A DNA stretch of 64,000 nucleotides. Source: JBCBRD01 sp039819785. Lineage in GTDB: Bacteria; Pseudomonadota; Alphaproteobacteria; Rhizobiales; Hyphomicrobiaceae. A program made the position numbers and the translations under genes. The stretch spans positions 66,795 to 130,794 of the forward strand of contig JBCBRH010000005.1 in assembly GCA_039819785.1 (NCBI GenBank), written 5' to 3'. The notes under the pieces are model-generated. The model searched no databases, was not told the DNA's origin, and worked only from the letters and a program-made list of their open reading frames with translations. This document shows, piece by piece, positions 23,344 through 32,675 of this stretch (the stretch's first letter is position 1; each line of letters starts with the position of its first letter).

Positions 23344-24312
23344 ATGACGACTGAAACCGAAACCGTGCTCGATCGGCGACGCCTCCGCCGGAATATGGCG
23401 TTTTGGCGCGCACTCGCCGTCTTTGCAGCCATCTTTGCCATCGGCGCAGCACTGTTTAGCTCATCAAACTTCAAGTCTCTCATCGGCCAAAAGCAGATTG
23501 CCCGCGTGTCCATCACCGGGACGATCCTTGAAGATCGCAAGCAGTTGAAATTGTTGGATAAGATCGAAGAGTCCGACAACGTTGCAGCCATGATCCTGTT
23601 CGTGAACTCACCCGGTGGCACGACAACCGGCGGCGAGGCGATCTATCAGGCGCTGCGCCGGATCTCAAAGAAAAAGCCGGTTGTCGCCCAGTTTGGGACG
23701 GTTGCTGCGTCTGCAGGCTACATTGTGGGACTGGGAACCGACCATATCGTATCGCGCGGCAACACCATCACCGGCTCGGTCGGGGTCATACTGCAATGGC
23801 CGCAGGTCACGGATCTGCTGGATAAAATCGGCGTAAAGGTCAACGAAATCAAAAGCGGCCCGCTGAAGGCCGAACCCTCGCCATTCGGTACTTTGAATGA
23901 GGATGCGCGCAAAATCACCGAAGAGATGGTGCAGTCCAGCTTCCGGTGGTTTGTGTCACTCGTCGAGGAGCGCCGCGGTATTAAGGCACCCGATGTTCCA
24001 GGCTTGATGGGCGGTCGTGTCTTCTCAGGGCGTGACGCCAAGAAATTCGATCTGGTCGATGAAATCGGCGGTGAGGAAGAGGCCGTTCGCTGGCTGGAAA
24101 CCGAACGTGGCGTCGCCAAGGGACTGGACATTGTCGATTGGAAACCAAGTGATGCGCAGAGGTTTGGTCTGTCCAGCCTCGTCTACGGCGCAGCATCGTC
24201 ACTAATTGGCAACAAGGCTGGCGGTTTGTTGGACATGATGGCGCGTGATCGTCAGCTCTCAACACTAGGTCTTGACGGTATGGTTTCTGTTTGGCACCCT
24301 TCCGAAAATTGA
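23344..24312 (+). CDS. sppA: Signal peptide peptidase SppA, short form
   Basis: Membrane-bound serine protease that degrades cleaved signal peptides. The 322-residue protein has a cytoplasmic basic N-terminus, one membrane helix at about 18-38 (MAFWRALAVFAAIFAIGAAL) and a single protease domain: FVNSPGGTTTGGEAIYQAL, then VAASAGYIVG with the likely nucleophile Ser123, and IKSGPLKAEPSPFG with the likely general base Lys175. The 52-residue Ser-Lys spacing equals that of the Bacillus enzyme. It is the half-size form, not the tandem 67-kDa E. coli type. ihfB follows 32 bp later, a frequent alphaproteobacterial pairing. Confidence 0.94.
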   Translation: MTTETETVLDRRRLRRNMAFWRALAVFAAIFAIGAALFSSSNFKSLIGQKQIARVSITGTILEDRKQLKLLDKIEESDNVAAMILFVNSPGGTTTGGEAIYQALRRISKKKPVVAQFGTVAASAGYIVGLGTDHIVSRGNTITGSVGVILQWPQVTDLLDKIGVKVNEIKSGPLKAEPSPFGTLNEDARKITEEMVQSSFRWFVSLVEERRGIKAPDVPGLMGGRVFSGRDAKKFDLVDEIGGEEEAVRWLETERGVAKGLDIVDWKPSDAQRFGLSSLVYGAASSLIGNKAGGLLDMMARDRQLSTLGLDGMVSVWHPSEN

Positions 24313-24344
24313 GGGATTACAACAACTTTTGAAATGGACCCGCC

Positions 24345-24653
24345 GTGATTAAGTCTGAGCTGATCCAAAAGATATCCACGGCTAATCCGCATCTTTACCA
24401 TCGAGACGTCGAGCGCATCGTCAATGTGATCTTCGACGAAATCGTCGAGGCTTTATCGCGCGGCGACCGTGTCGAATTACGCGGGTTCGGCGCGTTCACT
24501 GTCAAGCATCGGCCCGCACGTGAAGGCCGCAACCCCAGAACGGGGCAGCCGGTCTCCGTTGCCGAAAAATTCGTTCCCTTCTTCAAAACCGGCAAGGAAT
24601 TGCGCGACCGCTTGAACGATGGCGGAAAGCCAGTGGCAAAGTCCAAGCGCTGA
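24345..24653 (+). CDS. ihfB: Integration host factor subunit beta
   Basis: DNA-bending protein that acts as a heterodimer with IHF-alpha. The 102-residue product begins with GTG at 24345: IKSELIQKISTANPHLYHRD, then IVEALSRGDRVELRGFGAFTVKHRPAR, RNPRTGQPVSVAEKFVPFFKTG with the intercalating Pro in RNPRTG, and a short tail. The length and motifs match IHF-beta rather than HU. A lapA-like gene lies 345 bp downstream, so the transcript probably ends in between. Confidence 0.95.
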   Translation: MIKSELIQKISTANPHLYHRDVERIVNVIFDEIVEALSRGDRVELRGFGAFTVKHRPAREGRNPRTGQPVSVAEKFVPFFKTGKELRDRLNDGGKPVAKSKR

Positions 24654-24998
24654 ACCGTCCAGCCCGCCACCCGCGCGGCTGCAGACCTGACACGGCCCGC
24701 CCCGTAGTCTCGGGTCACTAACCACTTGGACCAGTAACGCCAATTTATGAGCCGGGAGTGCACGACGATCGTTGCGCCACACTGGCGACCTGTGCTGAAA
24801 TACCAACGACCGCAGATTGGTTAGCTGGCGACGTCGTCTCGCAGGAAGCTGGACACGATGTTAACCGGCGAACGTTGACCGGCCAACGGTGATGGCTTTG
24901 CTTGGAAGACGACATAACCGCTTCGTTTCCATGAAGCAAGCCCGTCGCCCAGCCCCGTCTGTGTGAACGAAAAAGACGAACGCGCAAAGTTGGTACCC
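24654..24998. other. Intergenic stretch between ihfB and lapA-like gene
   Basis: A 345-bp stretch without a convincing frame, repeat or terminator. It may hold a promoter for the downstream genes. Confidence 0.35.
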
Positions 24999-25358
24999 AT
25001 GTTTCGACGCATTTTGACCCTGCTGATCTCCGCACCGATTGCTGCCTTCCTCATCATGGTCGCGGTCATTAACCGTCAAAACGCGACGCTGGTCCTCGAT
25101 CCGTTCAAACCCGATGATCCGGCGTTCGCTCTCAGCATGCCGTTCTATCTGTATTTGTTCGGCGCGCTCGCACTGGGCATCATAGCCGGCGGAATGAGTG
25201 TCTGGCTCAGCCAGGGGCAATGGCGCAAAGCCGCCCGCATCCGCTCCCAAGAGGCCCGCCGCTGGCAGGCGGAAGCCGACAGGTTGGCCCGTGAGCGCGA
25301 CGCAAGCGTAGGAATGCCTGCTGGTCAATCAAAAGAACTGGCGCTGTTGAACCGCTAA
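24999..25358 (+). CDS. LapA family (DUF1049) membrane protein
   Basis: A 119-residue inner-membrane protein starting at the ATG at 24999; a GTG at 24963 would add 12 charged residues. Two membrane segments are visible, RILTLLISAPIAAFLIMVAV (about 4-23) and MPFYLYLFGALALGIIAGGM (about 48-67), with the DUF1049 hallmark NRQNATLVLDPF between them. The C-terminal 50 residues are a basic coiled-coil-like tail (RRWQAEADRLARERDA). Homologous LapA/B of E. coli act with LPS assembly control, but single LapA-type proteins in alphaproteobacteria are uncharacterised. It precedes trpF by 82 bp, an arrangement I recall from related genomes. Confidence 0.82.
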   Translation: MFRRILTLLISAPIAAFLIMVAVINRQNATLVLDPFKPDDPAFALSMPFYLYLFGALALGIIAGGMSVWLSQGQWRKAARIRSQEARRWQAEADRLARERDASVGMPAGQSKELALLNR

Positions 25359-25440
25359 GTGTGAAAGCCGGGCCAGGCTGGTGACATGTCGGCGTTCGAA
25401 CGCCTCCCGAATGACGCTGTGGCACGCATCTGGACCCATT

Positions 25441-26115
25441 ATGACCCAGACCAAAATATGCGGCATCAACACCGCTGAAGCGCTTGAGGCCGCGATTCAG
25501 GCTGGCACCGACTACATCGGTTTGGTGTTATTCCCGAAAAGCCCGCGGAATGTCGAATTTGATCAAGCCGAGGAACTGGCCGAGTTGGCCCGTGGCCGCG
25601 TTAAGATCGTCGCATTGGTGGTTGATCCGGGTCCCGCCATGTTGTCGGTTCTGCGAAACAACATCAGACCTGATATTGTCCAACTGCACGGTCACGAGAC
25701 ACCCGACCTCGTTGAACGGTTCAAACGCGCTCTGCCGGGGATCGCATTATGGAAAGCGGTTCCCGTCTCACAACAGGCCGACATCGAAGCCGCCGAAACC
25801 TATCTTGATGAAAACACACGCGCGTCCCGTTTGCTTTTCGATGCTAAGCCACCTGAGAACGCGGACCTGCCCGGTGGCAACGGGCTATCGTTCGACTGGC
25901 GCATCCTGAAAGGTGTTGCATCACGCTACCCTTATGTCCTGGCCGGTGGCCTGACGCCTGAAAATGTGGCCAAAGCCATCGAACTGACGGGTGCAGCGAT
26001 CGTCGATGTTTCATCAGGTGTCGAAACCGAACCAGGCAAAAAGTCGCCGGAGCTGATGACGCGGTTTATAATGGCTGTAAAATCGGTCACCAACAACGAG
26101 ACGACTGCGGCATGA
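25441..26115 (+). CDS. trpF: Phosphoribosylanthranilate isomerase
   Basis: Third committed step of tryptophan synthesis, an Amadori rearrangement to CdRP. The 224-residue (beta/alpha)8 protein begins at the ATG at 25441: MTQTKICGINTAEALEAAIQ contains the catalytic Cys of KICG. DYIGLVLFPKSPRNV, IVQLHGHETPDLVERF, LLFDAKPPENADLPGG with the catalytic Asp, GLSFDW and VLAGGLTPENVAKAIELTG follow, with the phosphate-binding DVSSGVETEPGKK near the end. trpB follows 230 bp later; trpA is not adjacent (see findings). Confidence 0.95.
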   Translation: MTQTKICGINTAEALEAAIQAGTDYIGLVLFPKSPRNVEFDQAEELAELARGRVKIVALVVDPGPAMLSVLRNNIRPDIVQLHGHETPDLVERFKRALPGIALWKAVPVSQQADIEAAETYLDENTRASRLLFDAKPPENADLPGGNGLSFDWRILKGVASRYPYVLAGGLTPENVAKAIELTGAAIVDVSSGVETEPGKKSPELMTRFIMAVKSVTNNETTAA

Positions 26116-26276
26116 CCCGGCTTGAGCGCTATTCTTGCTGAGCAATCCCGGGCCTCCCCGCAACTGGCTTGAACCTGTGCACGTCAGGCTTCAAGTCTGA
26201 GATGAGAAAGTACATCGATCCGCTCCTCAGTAAGAGATCGGCAACAACACGACCCGTGCGAAACGGCACGCGCCTA

Positions 26277-26322
26277 ATGAGGCCATCCTCGTCGAGGCCA
26301 GCCCCATGATGGCGAGCCTCAT
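26277..26322 (+). promoter_or_regulatory. Stem-loop in the trpB leader
   Basis: ATGAGGCCATC (26277-26287) can pair with GATGGC plus GCCTCAT (26308-26322), leaving a two-base GA bulge and a loop of about 20 nt. It ends seven bases before the AAGGGAG ribosome site of trpB. There is no T-run, so it is not a simple terminator. A role in translation or mRNA stability is possible. Confidence 0.4.
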
Positions 26323-26345
26323 AGAGGTCAAGGGAGACACACACC

Positions 26346-27590
26346 ATGGCAAGCGACGCCACCAAAACGACCGCAGAACTCAAACGCAATACGCTGTCGA
26401 GCGGCCCGGACGACCGAGGGCATTTTGGCACTTTCGGCGGGCGTTTCGTGGCCGAAACCCTGATGCCGCTGATCTTGGAATTGGAACGCGCCTACGAGGC
26501 GGCCAAGGCAGACCCGTCGTTTGACGCCGAAGTCAAAAGTCTGAACACGCACTATTCCGGTCGCCCCAGCCCGCTTTATTTCGCGGAGCGGCTGACCGAG
26601 CATCTCGGTGGTGCCAAAATCTATTTTAAGCGCGATGAGCTGAACCATACCGGCTCGCACAAGATCAACAATTGCCTCGGGCAGATCCTGCTGGCACGGC
26701 GCATGGGTAAAACGCGCATCATCGCAGAAACCGGAGCGGGCCAGCATGGCGTCGCGGTGGCGACCGTCTGCGCGCGCTTCGGCCTGCCGTGTGAAATCTA
26801 TATGGGTAAAACCGACGTCGAGCGTCAGTCCCCGAACGTTGCCCGTATGCACATGCTGGGCGCCTCGATCAATCCGGTCACTTCGGGCGCGGGCACACTC
26901 AAAGACGCCATGAACGAAGCGTTACGCGATTGGGTCACGAACGTCTCGGACACGTACTACATCATCGGCACGGCGGCGGGCCCGCACCCCTACCCCGCCA
27001 TGGTCCGTGATTTCCAATCCGTCATCGGTAACGAACTACGCGGCCAGATGCAGGAAATGGAAGGCCGCTTACCCGACACATTGATCGCCTGCATCGGCGG
27101 CGGTTCGAACGCCATTGGCCTGTTCCACCCGTTCCTGGATGACGATAAGGTCAGCCTCATCGGCGTCGAAGCCGGCGGGCACGGGCTGGACATCGAAAAT
27201 GGTCATGCAGCCTCAATGAATGGCGGCTCCCCCGGCGTCCTGCACGGCAACCGGACGTACCTGCTGCAAGACGATGACGGGCAAATCCTGGAAGGTCACT
27301 CGATCTCGGCCGGCCTTGACTACCCAGGCGTCGGCCCCGAGCATTCCTGGCTGAAGGATATCGGCCGCGTGGACTATGTTTCCGTCACCGACAAAGAAGC
27401 GCTCGCCGCATTTCAACTGTGCGCGCAACGCGAGGGCATTATCCCGGCACTGGAGCCAGCCCACGCACTGGCCCATGTGACCAAGATTGCACCAGACCTG
27501 CCCAGCGACCACATCATCGTCATGAACATGTGCGGTCGCGGTGACAAGGATGTGTTCTCGGTCGCCCCTCACCTTGGGATTAAAATCTGA
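26346..27590 (+). CDS. trpB: Tryptophan synthase beta chain
   Basis: PLP enzyme that condenses indole with serine. The 414-residue protein begins at the ATG at 26346 with AAGGGAG upstream. GRFVAETLMPLILELERAY and RPSPLYFAERLTEHLGGAKI precede the PLP lysine motif LNHTGSHKINNCLGQ. ETGAGQHGVAVAT, GSGTLKDA-like SGAGTLKDAMNEALRDWV, CIGGGSNAIGLFHPF (phosphate loop) and PALEPAHALAHV follow. The length and all motifs are normal. It is normally followed directly by trpA; here tex follows, with trpA about 8.3 kb away. Confidence 0.97.
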   Translation: MASDATKTTAELKRNTLSSGPDDRGHFGTFGGRFVAETLMPLILELERAYEAAKADPSFDAEVKSLNTHYSGRPSPLYFAERLTEHLGGAKIYFKRDELNHTGSHKINNCLGQILLARRMGKTRIIAETGAGQHGVAVATVCARFGLPCEIYMGKTDVERQSPNVARMHMLGASINPVTSGAGTLKDAMNEALRDWVTNVSDTYYIIGTAAGPHPYPAMVRDFQSVIGNELRGQMQEMEGRLPDTLIACIGGGSNAIGLFHPFLDDDKVSLIGVEAGGHGLDIENGHAASMNGGSPGVLHGNRTYLLQDDDGQILEGHSISAGLDYPGVGPEHSWLKDIGRVDYVSVTDKEALAAFQLCAQREGIIPALEPAHALAHVTKIAPDLPSDHIIVMNMCGRGDKDVFSVAPHLGIKI

Positions 27591-27677
27591 CGCCAGCATC
27601 GGCGTGCGGCAGTTCTTGCGACCGAATTCCACTCCGCCTCGTTGACAGCCTCGCCGGTTGTCAGTGATCACTCCAAC

Positions 27678-30074
27678 ATGGACAAACCCATGTCGTCGAT
27701 CGAACAACGCATTGCCGATGAATTGAACGTCAAGGTCAGCCAGGTGTCGGCGGCCGTTGCGCTGCTGTGTGAAGGGTCAACCGTTCCTTTCATTGCACGC
27801 TACCGGAAGGAAAAGACTGGGGGACTGGACGACGCACAGCTGCGCCAGTTGGAGGCGCGGCTGACGTACCTTCGGCAATTGGATGAACGCAAAGCGAGCG
27901 TTCTGAAGGCCGTTCGCGAACAGGGTAAGCTGACGGCAGAGCTCGAACGCGCACTTCAGCAGGCCGCTAACAAGGTTGAACTCGAAGACCTCTACGCGCC
28001 GTTCAAAAAGAAGCGTCGCACAAAAGGGCTGATCGCCCGAGAGGCTGGCCTTGAACCGCTGGCCGATACGTTGCTTGCAAATCCCTCCCTCAAACCAGAT
28101 CAGGAAGCTGCGAAGTTTCTGAATGCCGCACATGGCATTACCGATGTCCAGGGCGCGCTTGATGGTGCGCGCGCCATCCTGGTGGAGCGGATGGCTGAAG
28201 AACCAAAGTTGGTGCAGGCGCTGCGCAGCTGGCTCTGGAGCAATGGCAAATTGGCGTCGAAACTAGCCACCAAGGATCAGGCGGCGGCCGCGAAATACAC
28301 AGACTATTTCGACTTCCGTCAGGCCGTCCGCGAAATGCCGTCCCATCGCATCCTGGCACTTCTCAGAGGGCGCAACGATGGGGTCTTGAGCCTCAAGATC
28401 GATGTCGATGATGAGCCCGGCACCGCCCATCCTGGTGCGCGCAAGATCATGACGCATTTCCAAATCGCAGATCGCGGTCGCGCTGCCGACGCATGGCTGA
28501 CAGAGACAGCGGGTGTCGCCTGGAAAACCAAGCTCCATCCATCGCTGACAACAAGCCTCCTTGGGCGTCTCAAGGAACAGGCCGACGTGGCTGCCATTGA
28601 TATCTTCAAGTCCAATCTGAAAGACTTGCTGCTCGCCGCACCGGCAGGGCCACGGACCACCATGGGGCTGGATCCCGGCATACGAACCGGCGTGAAAGTG
28701 GCCGTGGTCGACAAGACGGGCAAGGTTTTGGACACCGCAACTGTCTACCCCCACGAACCGCGCAATGACTGGCAAGGCGCTTTGCGGACGCTTGCGGACA
28801 TCTGCAAGCGACACAGCGTTGACCTGATCGCGATCGGCAATGGAACCGCCAGCCGTGAAACCGACAAGTTGGCCGGTGAGTTGGTGAAAATTCTGACTGA
28901 TTTGAAGATGACCAAGGTCATGGTTTCCGAGGCTGGCGCGTCTGTCTATTCGGCATCCCAGATCGCAACCGAAGAGTTCCCAGACCTCGATGTGTCTCTC
29001 AGGGGCGCCGTTTCAATCGCGCGCAGGCTTCAGGACCCGCTCGCTGAACTCGTCAAAATCGAGCCCAAGGCCATCGGTGTGGGTCAGTATCAGCACGACG
29101 TCGATCAAGGTGATCTGGCACGTTCACTGGAAGCTGCCGTCGAAGACTGCGTCAACCTTGTCGGCGTCGATGTGAACACCGCCTCAGGCCCTTTGCTGGC
29201 CAGTGTCGCAGGCCTCAATCCGACGATTGCACAAAATATCGTGGCCTTCCGGAACGACAATGGCGCGTTCAAAAAACGCAGTCAGATTAAAAAGGTTGCC
29301 CGTCTCGGCCCCAAGGCATTCGAACAGTCCGCCGGCTTCCTGCGCATCATGAATGCCGCCAATCCCCTGGATGCATCCGCTGTCCATCCAGAAGCCTACG
29401 AAGTTGTCGAACGCATCGCGAAGACCACCAAACGCACTGTGCGGTCCGTTGTCGGTGACAGCGCGTTTCTCAAGTCGCTCAGCCCGCAGGACTATGCCGA
29501 CGAGCGTTTTGGTCTGCCGACCGTCCGCGATATTCTTGCCGAGCTTGAAAAGCCAGGACGCGATCCGCGTCCCGAATTTGCGACCGTCAAGTTTGCCGAC
29601 GGCGTTGAAAAAATGACCGACCTCAGACCGGGCATGAAGCTTGAAGGCGTCGTCACGAACGTGACCGCCTTTGGGGCGTTTGTTGACATCGGCGTGCACC
29701 AAGACGGGCTGGTCCATGTGTCCCAGCTGGCTGATCGGTTTGTCAAAGATCCCCGCGAGATCGTGAAGGCGGGTGACGTCGTGTCGGTGCGCGTACAAGA
29801 CGTCGAAATTGAGCGTAAACGCATCGCGCTGACCATGAAGTCCGGCCCGATGGACGCCGTTGCAGCCTCCAATGGCCGGAGCACTTCCCCCCGTCCAGAT
29901 GGCAGGCCATCCAACCGCACTGACCGTGGCCCTAATGCAAACGCGCATCGCGGCTCGAAGGTGACGCGTCCGGTCGGCGGTCAGACGGCCCCATCGGCCA
30001 GCTCAGGCGAAACGGCGTTGGCGGCTCAATTGCGGCGCGCCAGAGAAGCGGTCGACCAGAAGAACGAGCGCTAA
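27678..30074 (+). CDS. Tex family RNA-binding transcription accessory protein
   Basis: A 798-residue Tex protein. The N-terminal helical part opens with SSIEQRIADELNVKVSQVSA and STVPFIARYRKEKTGGLDD. A YqgF/RNase H-like domain is centred on TTMGLDPGIRTGVKVAVVD. Helix-hairpin-helix segments follow (NIVAFRNDNGAFKKRSQIKK), then a C-terminal S1 domain (LEGVVTNVTAFGAFVDIGVH, VHVSQLADRFVKDP). The last about 70 residues are a basic Ser/Asn/Arg tail. Tex binds RNA and affects transcription and toxin genes in some pathogens. I start at the ATG at 27678; another ATG is at 27690 and the frame runs to a TTG at 27642. It sits between trpB and the DEAD helicase. Confidence 0.93.
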   Translation: MDKPMSSIEQRIADELNVKVSQVSAAVALLCEGSTVPFIARYRKEKTGGLDDAQLRQLEARLTYLRQLDERKASVLKAVREQGKLTAELERALQQAANKVELEDLYAPFKKKRRTKGLIAREAGLEPLADTLLANPSLKPDQEAAKFLNAAHGITDVQGALDGARAILVERMAEEPKLVQALRSWLWSNGKLASKLATKDQAAAAKYTDYFDFRQAVREMPSHRILALLRGRNDGVLSLKIDVDDEPGTAHPGARKIMTHFQIADRGRAADAWLTETAGVAWKTKLHPSLTTSLLGRLKEQADVAAIDIFKSNLKDLLLAAPAGPRTTMGLDPGIRTGVKVAVVDKTGKVLDTATVYPHEPRNDWQGALRTLADICKRHSVDLIAIGNGTASRETDKLAGELVKILTDLKMTKVMVSEAGASVYSASQIATEEFPDLDVSLRGAVSIARRLQDPLAELVKIEPKAIGVGQYQHDVDQGDLARSLEAAVEDCVNLVGVDVNTASGPLLASVAGLNPTIAQNIVAFRNDNGAFKKRSQIKKVARLGPKAFEQSAGFLRIMNAANPLDASAVHPEAYEVVERIAKTTKRTVRSVVGDSAFLKSLSPQDYADERFGLPTVRDILAELEKPGRDPRPEFATVKFADGVEKMTDLRPGMKLEGVVTNVTAFGAFVDIGVHQDGLVHVSQLADRFVKDPREIVKAGDVVSVRVQDVEIERKRIALTMKSGPMDAVAASNGRSTSPRPDGRPSNRTDRGPNANAHRGSKVTRPVGGQTAPSASSGETALAAQLRRAREAVDQKNER

Positions 30075-30122
30075 CCATACGCATCAGCTTATGTCGCGGG
30101 CGTAATCGTGGACTTTGAGGGA

Positions 30123-30160
30123 TGGGACGGCTACACCAACAGCCGCTTGGTCGCGTCCCA
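30123..30160 (+). other. Intergenic stem-loop downstream of tex
   Basis: TGGGACG (30123-30129) pairs perfectly with CGTCCCA (30154-30160), and inside it ACCAA pairs with TTGGT. No T-run follows on the plus strand. It lies 49 bp after the tex stop and may protect the 3' end of the mRNA or be a solitary palindrome. Confidence 0.4.
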
Positions 30161-30297
30161 CCGATGCCGACGGTACCGTCTGACTGTGCGCATCCTTAGG
30201 GCTGCAGGCGACAAGACAGCTGGCAAACTCACACTGGCAACGACCCCGGGTCGGCCACGTGGCCGCTTGCGTTATGATTTGATTTGAAAGCCACCCA

Positions 30298-32232
30298 ATG
30301 AGTGAATTTTACGGCGTCCTTCCAGCCCTGCGCGAGGCGATGCTGGCGCGCGATTACTCCGATCTGACGCCTGTGCAAAAGGCGGTTCTGGCACCCGAGG
30401 CCGGCACGGGAGATGCATTGGTCTCAGCCCAAACCGGGTCAGGCAAGACCGTGGCGTTTGGACTGTCCATTGCGCATACCTTGCTGGCAGGTGAAGACAA
30501 ATTCGGCAAGCCCGGAGCCCCGCTTGCCTTAATCGTTGCGCCCACACGCGAACTGGCTCTGCAGATCAAGCGGGAGTTTCATTGGCTTTATGCTGGAACA
30601 AACGCGGTCATCGGCTCATGCGTCGGCGGGATGGATATCCGAACGGAAAGACGCCAGCTCGACCAGGGAACCCACATCGTCATCGGCACGCCCGGACGGT
30701 TGCGCGATCACCTGCAGCGCAATTCTCTCACACCTGATGATATCCGTGCCGTCGTGCTCGATGAAGCCGATGAGATGCTGGATCTGGGGTTTAAGGAAGA
30801 CCTTGAATTCATACTCGCCGCCACGCCTGAAACCCGACGCACGCTTTTGTTCTCTGCGACGGTGCCGCGCGGGATCGCGAACCTGGCAAAAAACTACCAG
30901 CGTGACGCGGTACGCATTTCGACGACGGAAGAAAAAAAGCAGCACAGCGACATCGAGTATCGCGCGTTGACCGTGGTCCCCGATGACCGAGAAAACGCGA
31001 TCGTCAACGTCCTGCGATATTACGAGGCGCAAAACGCTTTGATCTTTTGCGCCACCCGCGCAACCGTCAATCACATCACCGCGCGCTTCAAGAACCGTGG
31101 GTTTTCAGTGGTCGCCCTTTCTGGTGAGCTCGCTCAAAAGGACCGCACTTTGGCGCTCCAGGCCATGCGCGATGGCCGGGCCCGCGTCTGCGTCGCCACC
31201 GATGTGGCCGCCCGTGGGATTGATCTTCCGAACCTGGAATTGGTCATCCACGCCGACCTTCCAACCAATGCAGAGACGCTCCTCCACCGCAGTGGCCGGA
31301 CAGGCCGAGCGGGGCGTAAAGGCGTGAGTACGCTGATCGTTCCACTCAATAAGCGCCGGAGCGCGCAACGGCTGTTGTCGGCCGCAAAGATTGACGCCAC
31401 CTGGGACCGGCCGCCGTCCGCTGAAGAGGTGACAGCGCGCGATGATGCGAGACTGTTGAAGCACGCGGCACTGGCATCGCCGCCGGATGACGAACAGGCC
31501 CATCTCGTCGCTCAGCTCTTGGAGCAATACAGCGCCGAGCAGGTCGCTCAGGCCTTCATCCGTGCCGTGCGGCAGGAACAGTCCGCACCTGAAGACCTGC
31601 AAGTCGTAGCCCCGTTAGACGCTCAACGTCGTGACCCAGGCAAACGTGAACGCCGGGAGCGTTTCAACACCAGTGTTTGGTTTCAGCTGTCCGTCGGCCG
31701 CAAGCACAATGCAGACCCAGCTTGGCTCCTGCCGTTGCTGTGTAATGGCGGGCAGATCAAAAAAGCAGATATCGGCGCCATCCGAATTCAGCCTGGCCAG
31801 ACGTTCGTGGAGATCGATGCATATAGCGTCGAGAGCTTCCTGGGCGGGATCGGGCCGAACAAGATGCTGGAAAACAGCATTTCAGTGAAGCAACTGGATG
31901 CGCCGCCAACGCTTGAAAAGAGTGACTTCAAGAAAAACACTGGCTTTCGAAACAAGCCGCGCCCGAACCATCGCGGCAGCAAGCCGAACAGCACCGATGA
32001 GACAAGGTCAGCCAAACAGACGAAACGCAAGAAGCCAAAGCCCGGTGGGGCTTATGATCCCCAACCCTCGAACCACAAGTCCTCGACGCCCCAGTCCTCG
32101 ACGCCCCAGTCCTCGCCTCCTAAGTCGGGGCCGCACACCGCTGGGGAAGCCTCAAAACCTAAAAAGCCAAAGAAGCATAAGGCGAAGGCTGGGAGGCTCA
32201 ACGCACTGGTACCGGGTTCAACAAACCGGTAA
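30298..32232 (+). CDS. DEAD-box RNA helicase with DbpA-type RNA-binding domain
   Basis: ATP-dependent RNA helicase of the CsdA/DeaD type, likely in ribosome assembly or cold adaptation. The 644-residue protein has the Q motif (DYSDLTPVQKAVL), motif I SAQTGSGKTVAFG, Ia PTRELALQIK, GTPGRLRDHL, DEAD motif LDEADEMLDLGF near residue 160, SATVPR, and in domain 2 VATDVAARGIDLPN and HRSGRTGRAGRKG. A DbpA-like RNA-binding domain occupies about 460-535 (VWFQLSVGRKHNADPAWLLPL). The tail is Lys/Ser/Pro-rich with a short tandem repeat (TPQSSTPQSS; 15-bp DNA units near 32083-32115). The start ATG at 30298 is preceded by a weak site. It is convergent with a second DEAD helicase. Confidence 0.93.
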   Translation: MSEFYGVLPALREAMLARDYSDLTPVQKAVLAPEAGTGDALVSAQTGSGKTVAFGLSIAHTLLAGEDKFGKPGAPLALIVAPTRELALQIKREFHWLYAGTNAVIGSCVGGMDIRTERRQLDQGTHIVIGTPGRLRDHLQRNSLTPDDIRAVVLDEADEMLDLGFKEDLEFILAATPETRRTLLFSATVPRGIANLAKNYQRDAVRISTTEEKKQHSDIEYRALTVVPDDRENAIVNVLRYYEAQNALIFCATRATVNHITARFKNRGFSVVALSGELAQKDRTLALQAMRDGRARVCVATDVAARGIDLPNLELVIHADLPTNAETLLHRSGRTGRAGRKGVSTLIVPLNKRRSAQRLLSAAKIDATWDRPPSAEEVTARDDARLLKHAALASPPDDEQAHLVAQLLEQYSAEQVAQAFIRAVRQEQSAPEDLQVVAPLDAQRRDPGKRERRERFNTSVWFQLSVGRKHNADPAWLLPLLCNGGQIKKADIGAIRIQPGQTFVEIDAYSVESFLGGIGPNKMLENSISVKQLDAPPTLEKSDFKKNTGFRNKPRPNHRGSKPNSTDETRSAKQTKRKKPKPGGAYDPQPSNHKSSTPQSSTPQSSPPKSGPHTAGEASKPKKPKKHKAKAGRLNALVPGSTNR

Positions 32233-32285
32233 GACCGCTGGCAGCTGAAACAACCAACGATCAACAAACCAGCGGAACAGATCAG

Positions 32286-32675
32286 ATGCCACTCTTGAGG
32301 TTCGACGTTTATGAAGGCCGCACCGATGCGCAATTGAAAGCCCTGCTCGATGCCGTCCATCGCGCAATGCTGGCCGCATTCAATGTTCCCGAGCGTGACC
32401 GGTATCAGATCGTCCATGAGCACAAGCCAGCGCAGATGATCATGGAAGACACGGGCCTTGATATTCCGCGAACCAAAAACTTCGTCATGATCCAGGTGAC
32501 AACAACGCCTCGCACCATTGCGATGAAGAAGACATTCTATAGGCTGACGGTCGAGGAGTTGGAAAAAAGCTGCGGCATCGCGCCCAGCGACGTGATGATC
32601 AATCACGTCACCTGCAACGCTGAAGACTGGTCGTTCGCCTATGGCCGCGCGCAGTTTCTAACTGGTGAACTCTAG
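32286..32675 (+). CDS. Tautomerase family protein
   Basis: A 129-residue protein beginning MPLLRFDVYEGRTDAQLKAL, so Pro is residue 1 after Met removal, as in 4-oxalocrotonate tautomerase/MIF-type enzymes where it is the catalytic base. The layout (VHRAMLAAFNVPERDRYQIV, FVMIQVTTTPRTIAMKKTFY, PSDVMINHVTCNAEDWSF) fits the Tautomerase_2 subfamily; the exact substrate is unknown. It starts at the ATG at 32286, 53 bp after the helicase gene, probably in one transcript. Its TAG stop is the first three bases of a palindromic repeat (see repeat entry), a sign that the element lies flush against the gene. Confidence 0.85.
   Translation: MPLLRFDVYEGRTDAQLKALLDAVHRAMLAAFNVPERDRYQIVHEHKPAQMIMEDTGLDIPRTKNFVMIQVTTTPRTIAMKKTFYRLTVEELEKSCGIAPSDVMINHVTCNAEDWSFAYGRAQFLTGEL

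Noticed and set aside
29184..29948. 254-codon minus-strand frame inside tex
   Set aside because: Opposite-strand shadow of the conserved Tex coding sequence.
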